Below, in pieces: positions 15,902-24,536 of a DNA stretch of 48,687 bases. The DNA comes from Candidatus Saccharimonadota bacterium (lineage in GTDB: Bacteria; Patescibacteriota; Saccharimonadia; Saccharimonadales; UBA4665), in the NCBI GenBank assembly GCA_020428025.1, contig JAGQNO010000002.1:1-48687 (forward strand), written 5' to 3'. The notes beneath the pieces were generated by a model. It was given only the letters and a program-made list of their open reading frames with translations, ran no database searches and was not told the DNA's origin. A program made the position numbers and the translations under genes. Numbering within the stretch: position 1 is the stretch's first letter; each line of letters opens with the position of its first letter.

Positions 15902-17335
15902 ATGAATTTAAAACAAAGCACAATATCTTTCAAAATTGCCAGCGGCTTAATTGTTCTGTGCGCCCTTGTGACGCTTGGGGCGAGTGTTTTTAATATACTG
16001 CCCGCACCAAAGCCAAGTGCAAGTCAGAGCCAATTGACTTATGGTAGCCTGCAGCAAAGTGGCGGCATGATTCAAAGTGGCATGACAGGCAAGGACTCTC
16101 CGGAGGTCACAATAGCGGTGCAGGATGTCGTCTTATCGCAGGGGGCAAGAGCAGTCATAAAATGGAAAGCAACCAACAATCCCAAGACATGCACCGCCTC
16201 AGACGATTGGTCTGGTAATCAAAAAACAAGTGGAACAGCTGAATCAGAGCCATTATTAGCCCCAGGAGAGTATTTATTTACGATTACCTGCAAAACCGAT
16301 AAGGGCACTGGCTATGCCGTGGCCCGAGCTATCGTTATTGGTCAGGATGCTGGGACCGGAGACCCTCAGCGTCGCCCCCACGTAACACTGTCTGCCCCAG
16401 CAGGTACAATTCAAGTTGGGTCTTCACCAAAACTGACGTGGTCGACTACAAATTCTCCATATGTTTGTATTGCGTCAGGAGATTGGACGGGCGTAAAAAA
16501 TGAAAGTGGGCAGCAGGGTTTGGCGTCTATAATGACCGAGGGCTCAAAGACATATGCCATGACCTGCCTAAATACGAGCGGTATGGAAACAGTAAGCGTT
16601 AAAATTGATGTTGTCTCTAAAGCTGTCGCGACAGCTGCTCCAGCCACGGCAACAGCATCGACTGCTACGGTCTATAGGCCGCCGACCACAACAGCTCCTC
16701 CAGCCACCCCCACAGCAACACCTGCGCCTGTAGTTTCAATCAGTGTTTCCCCGGTCAATATTGTGGCAGGGAATTCAGCAACAATAAGCTGGTCGGTTGC
16801 AAACGGACCGGCGACTTGTACGGCATCAGGAAGATGGACCGGCAGTAAAGCATTAAGCGGCTCTCAGTCAACTGGGGTGATTGCTGCCAGTGGCGTATAT
16901 GATTATGTTTTGCTGTGCTCTAACGCTAGAGGACAAAGCAGCTCCGGTACGGCAAGGCTGAGCGTGAGCGCACCTGCACCTGTCGTGGTGTACTGCGGTG
17001 GTAAAACTCCTTGCTACGGGCGGTCTGATTTAGCAGCACATGCTTCGCCATCGAGCTGTTGGGGATGGAACGGCGACTGGGTAATAGATATTACTCGCTA
17101 CCAACCCAGCCACCCTGTCGTAAGGAGCGCGTCTTCTACGTCCAACTTGGCAAACAGTAGCGCTACCTGCAACCACAACATCACTGCCATCTTGGCTGGG
17201 TCGGCAGCCATACCTGGGTACGCCAAGTCTTCAGGCTCCACAACGCATGGGCATGCAGCAGTAACGATTAACAATGGCGCAACTAGTCAGCTGGCTGCGT
17301 TTAGGGTAGGATTCTATGACCCAAACAAGCCGTAG
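15902..17335 (+). CDS. surface protein: three Ig-like modules plus cytochrome-b5-like domain
   Basis: A 477-residue exported protein. It has an N-terminal signal anchor (about 10-32), three Ig-like modules (about 55-143, 155-240, 278-355) each with C-x(5-6)-W-(S/T)-G and a second Cys, and a Thr/Ala/Pro linker at 240-277. Residues ~363-477 resemble cytochrome b5: SDLAAHASPSSCWGWNGDWV, IDITRYQPSHPVV and a later CNHN/THGH. The His in QPSHP matches the first axial heme ligand; the second (CNH or THGH) is uncertain, and the usual HPGG is HPVV. The operon context with a heme/flavin reductase suggests it takes electrons outside the membrane (inference). Confidence 0.6.
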   Translation: MNLKQSTISFKIASGLIVLCALVTLGASVFNILPAPKPSASQSQLTYGSLQQSGGMIQSGMTGKDSPEVTIAVQDVVLSQGARAVIKWKATNNPKTCTASDDWSGNQKTSGTAESEPLLAPGEYLFTITCKTDKGTGYAVARAIVIGQDAGTGDPQRRPHVTLSAPAGTIQVGSSPKLTWSTTNSPYVCIASGDWTGVKNESGQQGLASIMTEGSKTYAMTCLNTSGMETVSVKIDVVSKAVATAAPATATASTATVYRPPTTTAPPATPTATPAPVVSISVSPVNIVAGNSATISWSVANGPATCTASGRWTGSKALSGSQSTGVIAASGVYDYVLLCSNARGQSSSGTARLSVSAPAPVVVYCGGKTPCYGRSDLAAHASPSSCWGWNGDWVIDITRYQPSHPVVRSASSTSNLANSSATCNHNITAILAGSAAIPGYAKSSGSTTHGHAAVTINNGATSQLAAFRVGFYDPNKP

Positions 17336-17855
17336 AAAATCGCCCAAGACGATTCGCTCTAAGTCGATACATTATCGCTGCGCAGCACTCTTCTGTGTGC
17401 TTGGTGCGGCAATCTTAGCCTTGGGCGCAGCTACTGCCTATCATTTTGCTGCCAGGCCTGTTTTGCGAGTCACCTCAATGCAAACAGGCAAAAATGGCGT
17501 CCTGACTTCTAAGGTAGAAAGTGTTGGCACTATAACCGCACCCGATCCGGCGTTTGCTATTAGTCCCCAGGAAAGCATGCTAGTCATGAAATTAACAGTC
17601 ACCAATACTTCCAATCAGAAGCAACATTTTATTCCAGTCACTCAGTTGTATGTAAGGTCTGCGGACGGTGATTACAGCGCACTTCATCCTAGCATGCATG
17701 TGCAGCATCCGCTGCCGGCAACTGACTTAAAGCCAGGCCAGTCAACAAGTGGGGAAATCACATTTGCGATTCCAAAGAATCTTGCGACGCCGCTTCTCTA
17801 TGTTGATACTGGCTGGAATAATGCTCCGCCGATAATTATTGATGTCTTTCACTAG
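17316..17855 (+). CDS. membrane-anchored DUF4352-like protein
   Basis: A 179-residue protein. A basic N-terminus (residues 1-20) is followed by a hydrophobic anchor (about 23-48). The remaining beta-rich domain has VESVGTITAPDPAFAISPQE, LVMKLTVTNTSNQKQHFIPV, LYVRSADGDYSA and LKPGQSTSGEITFAIP, the layout of DUF4352 immunoglobulin-like extracellular domains. It overlaps the upstream gene by 20 bases in another frame. Its exact job in the reductase operon is unknown; a partner or stabiliser at the cell surface fits. Confidence 0.6.
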   Translation: MTQTSRRKSPKTIRSKSIHYRCAALFCVLGAAILALGAATAYHFAARPVLRVTSMQTGKNGVLTSKVESVGTITAPDPAFAISPQESMLVMKLTVTNTSNQKQHFIPVTQLYVRSADGDYSALHPSMHVQHPLPATDLKPGQSTSGEITFAIPKNLATPLLYVDTGWNNAPPIIIDVFH

Positions 17856-17861
17856 GCTGGC

Positions 17862-17890
17862 TTGCCGACCGTATCATAAGCATGTATAAT
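17862..17890 (+). promoter_or_regulatory. nusA promoter
   Basis: TTGCCG (17862-17867), 17 bases, TATAAT (17885-17890). The predicted start is near 17897, leaving a leader of about 50 bases before the nusA ATG, unlike the leaderless genes nearby. Confidence 0.8.
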
Positions 17891-17900
17891 GCTAGGTAAC

Positions 17901-17925
17901 GTCCGGCCACAGGGTCGGATTTTTT
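17901..17925 (+). terminator. intrinsic terminator / attenuator in the nusA leader
   Basis: TCCGGCC (17902-17908) pairs with GGTCGGA (17913-17919), with one G-T pair and a 4-base loop, followed by six Ts (17920-17925). It begins about 5 bases after the predicted transcript start. It can therefore stop nusA transcription early and also end read-through from the reductase operon. A two-codon frame ATG AAA TAA (17927-17935) sits between it and the AAGGAG site. Confidence 0.65.
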
Positions 17926-17945
17926 CATGAAATAAAGGAGTTAAA

Positions 17946-19142
17946 ATGGACTTTGACGTCAAACAATTAGTAACCGCCATTAAGGCAATCGCAGAAGAGA
18001 AAAACCTGCCAGAAGCAACCGTGCAAGAAGCGGTAGAGCAGGCCCTAGCCGCCGCTTTCCGCCGTGACTACGGGGACCGCGAGCAAGAAGTGCGCGTTAC
18101 CATGAACCTGGGCAGCGGAGATGTTGATGCCTACGTTACTAAAGAAATCGTGGACAACGTAGAAGATGAATTTACCCAAATTGCCCTAAAAGATGCGCAG
18201 GCTATGCGCAAAAACGCCGCTGTTGGTGAGACGATTGAAATTCACCAAGAAGTCAAAACCTTTGGCCGCGTGGCCGCTCAGACTGCCAAGCAAGTCGTGC
18301 TGCAACGCCTGCGTGAGGCAGAGCGCGAGATTGTCATGGAAGAGTATGAGGACAAAATCGGCACCGTTATTAACGCCACCGTGCAGCGCCCAGAAGGTAA
18401 CATTGTGCGGATTGACCTTGGCAAGGCCCAGGGCATCATGCCGCGTTCAGAGCAAATCCAGGGCGAGCGCTACTACCCCGGCCAGCGCCTGAAAGTGTAC
18501 CTAAAAGATGTAGAGCGCGGCTTCCGCGGCCCACAACTCATCCTCAGCAGAGGCAACCGCGAGTTTGTAGAGTGGCTATTCCGCGGCGAGGTCCCAGAAA
18601 TGGAATCCGGCGCCGTAGAAATCAAAGGCCTGGCCCGCGAAGCCGGCGTCCGTTCTAAGATTGCCGTCTGGTCCAACGTCCCTGGCGTTGACCCCGTAGG
18701 TACCTTTGTGGGCGGTCACGGCACCCGCGTCAACGCAGTTATGTCAGAGATTGGCGAGCAAGAGAAAATCGACATCATTGTCTTTAGCGACAACCCGGTT
18801 GAGTACATCATGAACGCCCTAAGCCCAACCAAAGTTACGTCTGTTAAAATCGATGAAAACGCCAAGCGCGCCCATGTGGCGGTGCCAGAAGACCAGCTGT
18901 CTATTGCCATTGGTAAGGGTGGCCAAAACGTGCGCCTAGCATCTAAATTAACCGGCTACGAACTTGATATTGAGTCCGATGGCGGCGCTAGTGCGGCCGC
19001 TTCAGATGCTCCTGCTGCTCCTGTTGCCGCTGAGACTCCAGCCGCTCCCGCAGCTGCAGCGCCCAAGAAGCCAGGCAAAATCAAGAAGAAGTCTGAGCTT
19101 GAGTCTAGTTTGCTTGAGGCTATTGAAGAGCACGGAGAGTAA
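17946..19142 (+). CDS. nusA: transcription elongation/termination factor NusA
   Basis: A 398-residue RNA polymerase accessory factor affecting pausing, termination and antitermination. It has an N-terminal polymerase-binding domain (1-125), an S1 domain (about 132-200), KH1 (IAVWSNVPGVDPVGTFVGGH region, about 237-285) and KH2 with AIGKGGQNVRLASKLTGYEL (about 320-342). The last ~50 residues are an Ala/Pro-rich linker ending in a Lys-rich stretch and an acidic helix. AAGGAG (17935-17940) precedes the ATG by 5 bases. The leader holds a terminator, so feedback by NusA on its own message is plausible. Confidence 0.95.
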   Translation: MDFDVKQLVTAIKAIAEEKNLPEATVQEAVEQALAAAFRRDYGDREQEVRVTMNLGSGDVDAYVTKEIVDNVEDEFTQIALKDAQAMRKNAAVGETIEIHQEVKTFGRVAAQTAKQVVLQRLREAEREIVMEEYEDKIGTVINATVQRPEGNIVRIDLGKAQGIMPRSEQIQGERYYPGQRLKVYLKDVERGFRGPQLILSRGNREFVEWLFRGEVPEMESGAVEIKGLAREAGVRSKIAVWSNVPGVDPVGTFVGGHGTRVNAVMSEIGEQEKIDIIVFSDNPVEYIMNALSPTKVTSVKIDENAKRAHVAVPEDQLSIAIGKGGQNVRLASKLTGYELDIESDGGASAAASDAPAAPVAAETPAAPAAAAPKKPGKIKKKSELESSLLEAIEEHGE

Positions 19143-19192
19143 GGCTGCCGGCAGTTTGTGCTGTCGCATGTCCTGAGACATTGTGAGCTTGT

Positions 19193-19225
19193 GCGGTTTA
19201 TGTGCAATTTTTGCGCAAAAACCGC
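19193..19225 (+). other. long hairpin downstream of nusA
   Basis: A 33-base near-perfect hairpin: GCGGTTT with AAACCGC outside, one A-A mismatch, then TGTGCAA with TTGCGCA (one G-T pair) around a TTT loop. No T-tract follows, so it may protect the nusA 3' end or be an operator rather than an intrinsic terminator. The CTGCCGGCAG palindrome and an ATGTC-CTGA-GACAT stem lie between it and nusA. Confidence 0.5.
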
Positions 19226-19267
19226 ATATATTGCAAAATTGGTAAACAGTCACTGGCAAGTCTGCTT

Positions 19268-19471
19268 ATGAATGCGCCTTCTGAGTATCAGCTCATGGAG
19301 CTACTCAAATTTAAGCAGGTGCATTCCAAGGCTAGGCACCTAAGACGCGCCAAAATGCAAAGAAACGAGGAATGCGAGGCGTATCTTGAAGAAGCGGCCA
19401 TCAATACATGCGACCCTGAAACCGTTGTTAATGAACTGGACTCAATAAAAGAAATCCAAGACCCCTACTAA
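19268..19471 (+). CDS. hypothetical small charged protein
   Basis: A 67-residue, mostly helical, highly charged protein (MNAPSEYQLMELLKFKQVHS, then KARHLRRAKMQRNEE and a more acidic end). It has no recognised domain. I chose ATG 19268; an in-frame GTG at 19202 would start inside the long hairpin. No clear ribosome site or promoter is visible, so the gene is uncertain. It sits alone between nusA and clpC. Confidence 0.35.
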   Translation: MNAPSEYQLMELLKFKQVHSKARHLRRAKMQRNEECEAYLEEAAINTCDPETVVNELDSIKEIQDPY

Positions 19472-19550
19472 AAATGTGCGCTTCATGCACATAAAACACA
19501 CATAAATCACACCCATGACATGTGTATCAAACCAGCCTAAAAATGATAAA

Positions 19551-19577
19551 TTAGCACTCAGGCTTGACGAGTGCTAA
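19551..19577 (+). promoter_or_regulatory. CIRCE operator of clpC (HrcA-binding site)
   Basis: TTAGCACTC (19551-19559), 9 bases, GAGTGCTAA (19569-19577): an exact match to the classical CIRCE consensus bound by the heat-shock repressor HrcA. The spacer contains the TTGACG -35 box, so bound repressor would block polymerase directly. Confidence 0.93.
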
Positions 19578-19592
19578 TTAACTCGCTAAACT
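19564..19592 (+). promoter_or_regulatory. clpC promoter
   Basis: TTGACG (19564-19569), 17 bases, TAAACT (19587-19592), then 7 bases to ATG 19600, so transcription should begin at the start codon. The -35 lies within the CIRCE element. Confidence 0.85.
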
Positions 19593-19599
19593 AGTTTGC

Positions 19600-22077
19600 A
19601 TGGAACCATCATCCCCAGAATTTCAAGAGTTTTTGAATCACCTGACTATTAATGCGCTCGGCAGCTTGAAGCAGGCAGACGGCATATCGCGCGTCTTTAA
19701 TAGTGCCTATGTGGGCACAGAGCATTTGTTGCTGGGCATGATGGCCGTGCCGGAATCGACTGCCGCTAAACTGCTTAGGGACAACAAAGTTACCATGGAG
19801 CGTGCGCAGCTGGCGCTGGGTATGAACCCGGCTACTCTTGTGGTGTCTATGGGCGCTAAAGGTTTGTCGGAAACAGCCAAGCTTACCTTAAGAATGGCCT
19901 ATGACTTAGCGCAGGAATATGGTCAGCAGTACACTGGTACGGAGCACGTTTTGCACAGCATTCTGGGGCAGAAAAACGCCCGCGCCACCGTCCTACTAAG
20001 GGACATGGAAGTAGACATGAACAAGCTGCACGCAGAACTGGATGCGCTGCTAGATGAAAAAGCATACACCGGTGGTGATCCGGTTGCAGCTGGCGGCTCT
20101 AAGAAAAAGAATCACAAAACAGCCCTAGATTTTTTTGGCACGGACTTAACCCAAGAAGCTCGGCAAGGTAAGCTAGACCCCGTGGTGGGCCGCGAAAACC
20201 AGATTAAGCGCGTTATTACTATTTTGAATCGTCGGACCAAAAATAATCCGGTGCTGATTGGCGAGCCTGGCGTGGGCAAGACCGCCATTGTAGAGGGCTT
20301 GGCGCAAAGAATTGTGGCAGAGGATGTGCCTGACAGCCTCCTGGACAAGCGCATTATTATGCTGGACCTAGCTGGCATGGTGGCCGGCACCAAGTACCGC
20401 GGCGAGTTTGAAGAACGCCTTAAAAAAGTCATGGCAGAGCTGGAAAATGACAAAAAAACCATTGTCTTTATAGATGAGCTGCATCTTATTGTGGGCGCGG
20501 GCAGCGCAGAAGGCTCCATGGACGCCGGTAATATTCTTAAACCGGCCTTGGCGCGCGGCAAAATGCAGCTGATTGGCGCCACCACCACTAACGAGTACAC
20601 CAAGCACATAGAAAAAGACGCGGCGTTGGAGCGTCGGTTCCAGCCCGTGCAGGTGCCAGAAACCAATCTAGCGGAAACGCTGGCCATCTTAAAGGGCCTA
20701 CGCAAACACTATGAAGATTTCCATAACGTTGCTATTAGTGATTTAGTCCTAGAAGACACGGTGCAGTTAGCACATCGGTATGTGCAGGACCGCTACATGC
20801 CAGATAAAGCAATCGATTTATTAGATGAGGCCGCTGCCCAGCTGCGCGTCCTAAAAGCCAAGACCAGCCCAGAAATGCGCTCCTTACAAAAAGAACAACG
20901 CCTGGTGGATGAGCGTATGAACGAGGCCGTCAACGCAGAAAACTACGAAGAAGCCGCTAAGCACAAACAGCGCTTAGAGCAAATTAAGGAGCAGTTGTCT
21001 GAACTGTCTAAGAACGGTCCGGGCACAGAGCGCTTAACACTGACCGGCGAAGATTTGGCGGATGTTGTGGCACGCATGACCGGTGTGCCGGTTAAGAAGG
21101 TGATTCGGTCGGAGGCATCGTACTTGCTTAAATTAGAGAAAACATTGGGCAAATACGTTATTGGCCAGCACGAGGCAGTGGAGGCCGTGTCTAAGGCAAT
21201 CCGCAGAAACCGCAGCGGCGTGTCGTCAGAAAAACGGCCAATTGGCTCGTTTATTTTCTTGGGCCCAACCGGCGTGGGCAAGACAGAACTAGCCCGCGTT
21301 TTGGCGCGCGAGTTCTTTGGCTCAGAAAATGCGTTGGTAAAAATTGACATGTCGGAATTTGACCAAGCGCATAACGTGTCACGTCTAGTTGGCGCACCGG
21401 CGGGCTACGTTGGCTACGACGATGGCGGCCAGCTCACGGACAAAATCCGCCGCCAGCCCTACAGCCTGGTGCTGTTTGATGAAATAGAAAAAGCCCACCC
21501 AGACGTCTTTAACATGCTGCTGCAAATGCTAGAAGATGGCTACCTAACAGATGCCAAGGGTCGCCGCGTGGACTTTACCAACACCATTGTCATCATGACT
21601 AGCAACATCGGCGCAGAGCAGCTGCAAAAAGAGGCCAGCTTTGGCTTTAGCGCTCGCCGCGTTTCTGACCTAGAGGCCCTGGATGAACTGCACGAGGTCA
21701 ACGAGCACCGCGTTCGCGACGAGCTTAAGAAACAGCTCAAGCCGGAACTCCTGAACCGCATAGACAAAGTCATTGTTTTCCGCGCCCTGACCAAGACCGA
21801 TATCTACCGCATCATTGATTTGCAGGTAGATGACTTGCGCGCTCGATTGCAGAAAAAGGGGATTGGCATAGAGCTCAAGCCCGCCGCCAAGGCGTATCTG
21901 CTAGAGCATGGCTACGATGCGCATAACGGCGTGCGGCCCTTACGGCGCCTCATTCAAGATACGCTAGAAGACCAAGTCGCGCTCAATCTGTTGGCCGATA
22001 AATACGACCGCGGCGACATTGTCCAAGTGGCCGCCAAAAAGGGCGAGTTGGCTTACAGCGTTGCCACGGAGGCCTAG
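19600..22077 (+). CDS. clpC: ATP-dependent Clp protease ATP-binding subunit ClpC
   Basis: An 825-residue AAA+ unfoldase that feeds proteins to ClpP. Two N-terminal Clp-N repeats cover residues ~1-150. AAA1 has Walker [10 protein letters not shown] (about 220). A UVR-like middle segment with [20 protein letters not shown] lies near 448-467. AAA2 has GPTGVGKTE (about 555), with a C-terminal D2-small domain to the end. The UVR motif and length identify ClpC rather than ClpA or ClpB. It is transcribed without a leader from a CIRCE-controlled promoter, matching the clpP arrangement at 39,819-39,868, so the two halves of the protease should be induced together by heat. Confidence 0.95.
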   Translation: MEPSSPEFQEFLNHLTINALGSLKQADGISRVFNSAYVGTEHLLLGMMAVPESTAAKLLRDNKVTMERAQLALGMNPATLVVSMGAKGLSETAKLTLRMAYDLAQEYGQQYTGTEHVLHSILGQKNARATVLLRDMEVDMNKLHAELDALLDEKAYTGGDPVAAGGSKKKNHKTALDFFGTDLTQEARQGKLDPVVGRENQIKRVITILNRRTKNNPVLIGEPGVGKTAIVEGLAQRIVAEDVPDSLLDKRIIMLDLAGMVAGTKYRGEFEERLKKVMAELENDKKTIVFIDELHLIVGAGSAEGSMDAGNILKPALARGKMQLIGATTTNEYTKHIEKDAALERRFQPVQVPETNLAETLAILKGLRKHYEDFHNVAISDLVLEDTVQLAHRYVQDRYMPDKAIDLLDEAAAQLRVLKAKTSPEMRSLQKEQRLVDERMNEAVNAENYEEAAKHKQRLEQIKEQLSELSKNGPGTERLTLTGEDLADVVARMTGVPVKKVIRSEASYLLKLEKTLGKYVIGQHEAVEAVSKAIRRNRSGVSSEKRPIGSFIFLGPTGVGKTELARVLAREFFGSENALVKIDMSEFDQAHNVSRLVGAPAGYVGYDDGGQLTDKIRRQPYSLVLFDEIEKAHPDVFNMLLQMLEDGYLTDAKGRRVDFTNTIVIMTSNIGAEQLQKEASFGFSARRVSDLEALDELHEVNEHRVRDELKKQLKPELLNRIDKVIVFRALTKTDIYRIIDLQVDDLRARLQKKGIGIELKPAAKAYLLEHGYDAHNGVRPLRRLIQDTLEDQVALNLLADKYDRGDIVQVAAKKGELAYSVATEA

Positions 22078-22089
22078 CCGCGCTACCAT
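22061..22089 (+). promoter_or_regulatory. promoter of the HExxH protein gene
   Basis: TTGCCA (22061-22066), 17 bases, TACCAT (22084-22089), then 6 bases to ATG 22096. It starts inside the end of clpC, so this gene can be expressed separately and leaderless. Confidence 0.65.
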
Positions 22090-22095
22090 AAAGCT

Positions 22096-23055
22096 ATGCG
22101 CGTTTTCCGAATTGCTTTGCTTACGGCCTTGATTTTTGGTGTTGGTTACACGCTGACAAACCGGTGGTTTTTGTATGATCAGTGGCGGCTTTTTAACTAT
22201 CAACCTTCAACGGTCATAGCCCAACTAGCCACAGAGGCGCAGCTGACTGACTCGTCGCGTAAGGTGTTTTACGTCAATCATCCGCAGGTGAGCGATAAAG
22301 CCGATTTTGCCAAAAAATGCCCGATTGGCTCAGAAAAAACCGCCATTTTGGGGTGTTACCATGGCAACCAGCGGTCAATTTTTGTGCTGAATGTGGATAC
22401 GCCGGAGCTGCAAGGCATAGAGCAGGTCACGGCCGCGCACGAGCTGTTGCACGCGGAGTATGATCGTCTGCCTGGCAAGCAGCGAGCGACTATAGATAAG
22501 CAGCTACAAGCCGTTTACGACAATCTGCAAAACCAAGACGTCAAAGACACGGTAGATGCGTATCGCAAGTCTGAGCCGGACGCCCTCCTGAACGAAATGC
22601 ACTCCATTTTTGCCACGCAGCTGCCCGTTTTGCCGCCGGCGTTAGAGACCTATTATAAGCAGTATTTTAAAGATCGACAGGCGGTGGTGGCCGCTTATGC
22701 TAAGTACAACAATGCCTTTGTATCACGTCAGAACCAGGTTAAGGAGGCCGATGCCCAACTGGCCGCCTGGAAAGCAGAAATGGACCAACTAGAGGCTAGT
22801 TTAAAGCAGCAACAGGGCGTGATTGCCCAGCGCCGCGCCAACTTGCAAATGCTGCGCGGCAGCAACGTGGCCGCCTACAATGCCCAGGTAGACAGCTTTA
22901 ATTACCTGATCGACAACTACAACAACGGTGTGGCGCGCTTTAAGCAGCTGGTCAACCAATATAATGACCTGGTGGCCACCCGTAACTCTGTTGCGCTGGA
23001 AGAACAGGCCCTGGTCAAGGCGATTTCTAGCAGCAGCGTGCCGGCGGCGCAGTAG
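22096..23055 (+). CDS. membrane-anchored HExxH protein with coiled coil (putative metalloprotease)
   Basis: A 319-residue protein. An N-terminal signal anchor (about 4-22) is followed by an extracytoplasmic domain with CPIGSEKTAILGCYHGNQRS and AAHELLHAEYDRLPGKQR. The HELLH at 115-119 is a zinc-peptidase HExxH motif; the third ligand cannot be assigned. Residues ~200-310 are a long Gln/Ala-rich coiled coil (QVKEADAQLAAWKAEMDQLE and onward) that could act in cell-wall or surface assembly. I do not recognise a named family. It lies between clpC and a HAD phosphatase, with its own promoter. Confidence 0.6.
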   Translation: MRVFRIALLTALIFGVGYTLTNRWFLYDQWRLFNYQPSTVIAQLATEAQLTDSSRKVFYVNHPQVSDKADFAKKCPIGSEKTAILGCYHGNQRSIFVLNVDTPELQGIEQVTAAHELLHAEYDRLPGKQRATIDKQLQAVYDNLQNQDVKDTVDAYRKSEPDALLNEMHSIFATQLPVLPPALETYYKQYFKDRQAVVAAYAKYNNAFVSRQNQVKEADAQLAAWKAEMDQLEASLKQQQGVIAQRRANLQMLRGSNVAAYNAQVDSFNYLIDNYNNGVARFKQLVNQYNDLVATRNSVALEEQALVKAISSSSVPAAQ

Positions 23056-23083
23056 CAACCACAGTCAAAATATGATTTAATTT

Positions 23084-23896
23084 ATGACAATGACCAATAT
23101 TGAAGCAATTATAGCCGATGCCGACGGCACCCTGGTAGACACCTTGGCCTTGATTAGGCATGGTCAGCACGAAACAGTCACTAGCTACCTGACGCAGTAT
23201 GGCCTGCCCCCGGAGCAGCTGCCAGATTATGATCAATTTGAAACATCTCTTCATGTGGTGATGGGCGGCAGCGCGCGCTCCACGCTGGAAGCGGTGGTCA
23301 AGCATTTTTACGCCGACCAGCCGGCGTTAGTGGGGGAGGTAAATTACGATGCACTGCACGACATGCTCAACCCCGTCCAGGACCGCATCGCGCCCGAGTA
23401 CGTTACGGCTTACGCCGGCCTCAGCGACTACTTGCAATTTGTGGGTAGCAGCGGCCTAAAGCTCGCCGTGAGCACTAGCGGTTCGCCGCATCATGTGGTT
23501 CGGAATTTTGGCATTGCCTTGCCAGAACTTGGCCTAACAGATTTATACAAAGACACAACCGCCAGTGATACGGCCAAGCTGCAGCAGTTTATTGATCGCA
23601 CTAAAAAATACTTTCACTTAGCAGATTTTGTAGTCGTAACCTGCGATGATGTTACCGCCCATAAACCGGATCCCGAGCCTTTCATTGCGGCCATGGACAG
23701 ATTGGCAGTCAGTCCAAATAACTCCCTGATTTTGGGTGACCACAGCGTTGATATGCGCGCTGGCCGAGCCGCCACGGCCGCGGAAATTGTGGGCATAACG
23801 CACGGCTTTGACGATAAGCAAACGCTCCTGGCGGCCGGTGCCACGCGCATCGTGGATTCTTTGCCCGAGCTTGTCGCTTGGCTCCAGCGGGGCTAA
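23084..23896 (+). CDS. HAD-superfamily hydrolase
   Basis: A 270-residue HAD subfamily IA phosphatase-like protein. Motif I is ADADGTLVDT (nucleophile Asp and acid/base Asp), motif II is the Ser/Thr of AVSTSGSPHH, motif III is the Lys of DVTAHKPDPEPF and motif IV is ILGDHSVDMRAG. The helical cap lies between motifs I and II. Such enzymes dephosphorylate small metabolites such as phosphoglycolate; the substrate here cannot be told. TATGAT (23071-23076) ends 7 bases before ATG 23084, so the start is probably leaderless. Confidence 0.85.
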   Translation: MTMTNIEAIIADADGTLVDTLALIRHGQHETVTSYLTQYGLPPEQLPDYDQFETSLHVVMGGSARSTLEAVVKHFYADQPALVGEVNYDALHDMLNPVQDRIAPEYVTAYAGLSDYLQFVGSSGLKLAVSTSGSPHHVVRNFGIALPELGLTDLYKDTTASDTAKLQQFIDRTKKYFHLADFVVVTCDDVTAHKPDPEPFIAAMDRLAVSPNNSLILGDHSVDMRAGRAATAAEIVGITHGFDDKQTLLAAGATRIVDSLPELVAWLQRG

Positions 23897-23899
23897 ACT
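23871..23899 (+). promoter_or_regulatory. maf promoter
   Basis: TTGTCG (23871-23876), 17 bases, TAAACT (23894-23899), then 6 bases to ATG 23906. It overlaps the end of the HAD gene and predicts a leaderless message. Confidence 0.7.
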
Positions 23900-23905
23900 T
23901 GTAGT

Positions 23906-24469
23906 ATGAACATTATCCTTGCCAGCCAATCGCCCCGCCGCCAGGAATTGCTCGCCAAAATGGGCCTAGAATTTGAAGTTCGTCCAAGTGATTTTGATGA
24001 ACGGCTGGATGATTCGCGATCGCCGCAGGAAGTTGCTACTGCTCTAGCACTCGGCAAAGCAGCGGCCGTGGCCGCCCAGTTCCCGGATGCTTTGGTGATT
24101 GGCGCGGACACCATCGTGACCATTAACGGCCAACAGCTTGGCAAGCCCAGCTCGCTAGCAGAAGCCACGGTCATGCTGCGGCAGCTGGCCGGTCATGCGC
24201 ATGATGTTACCACCGGTATTGCGCTGGTGTGCCTGAGCAAGGATATACAGATATCCGACTCAGATACCACGCAAGTCATTTTTAAGCCGCGCAACGATGA
24301 AGCCATTGATAAGTATGTTGTCACCGGCGACCCGCTCGATAAGGCCGGCGCCTACGGCATCCAGAGTGGCGCCTCGCCGCTGATCGATCATATCGTGGGT
24401 AATTACGAGACGGTTATTGGTTTGCCCACGAAATTGTTAGCCCAACATCTGGCTGAATTTGGCGTTTAG
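23906..24469 (+). CDS. maf: Maf-like nucleoside triphosphate pyrophosphatase
   Basis: A 187-residue house-cleaning enzyme that hydrolyses non-canonical or modified nucleoside triphosphates, releasing pyrophosphate. It opens with the family signature ILASQSPRRQELLAKMG. PSDFDE, VIGADTIVTINGQQLGKP and DKAGAYGIQSGASPLIDHIV follow in the usual order, and length is normal. It follows the HAD gene by 9 bases but also has its own promoter. Confidence 0.92.
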   Translation: MNIILASQSPRRQELLAKMGLEFEVRPSDFDERLDDSRSPQEVATALALGKAAAVAAQFPDALVIGADTIVTINGQQLGKPSSLAEATVMLRQLAGHAHDVTTGIALVCLSKDIQISDSDTTQVIFKPRNDEAIDKYVVTGDPLDKAGAYGIQSGASPLIDHIVGNYETVIGLPTKLLAQHLAEFGV

Positions 24470-24485
24470 GTTGAAGTGCCGCAAA

Positions 24486-24527
24486 TGTTTTGCCCTGTGC
24501 CGCAGCAAAACACATAAATGGTATAAT
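24486..24527 (+). promoter_or_regulatory. dyad and -10 box upstream of radA
   Basis: TGTTTTGC (24486-24493) and GCAAAACA (24505-24512) form a perfect 8-base dyad with an 11-base spacer. TATAAT (24522-24527) lies just downstream, so the dyad covers the region where a -35 would be and could be an operator. GTGCCGCA also occurs twice here (24476-24483 and 24497-24504). Confidence 0.45.
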
Positions 24528-24536
24528 TATTATTGA

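Noticed and set aside
20112-20705. 197-codon minus-strand frame
   Set aside because: It lies wholly within clpC AAA1, whose motifs are intact on the plus strand, and codes for a low-complexity Ser/Arg-rich product.
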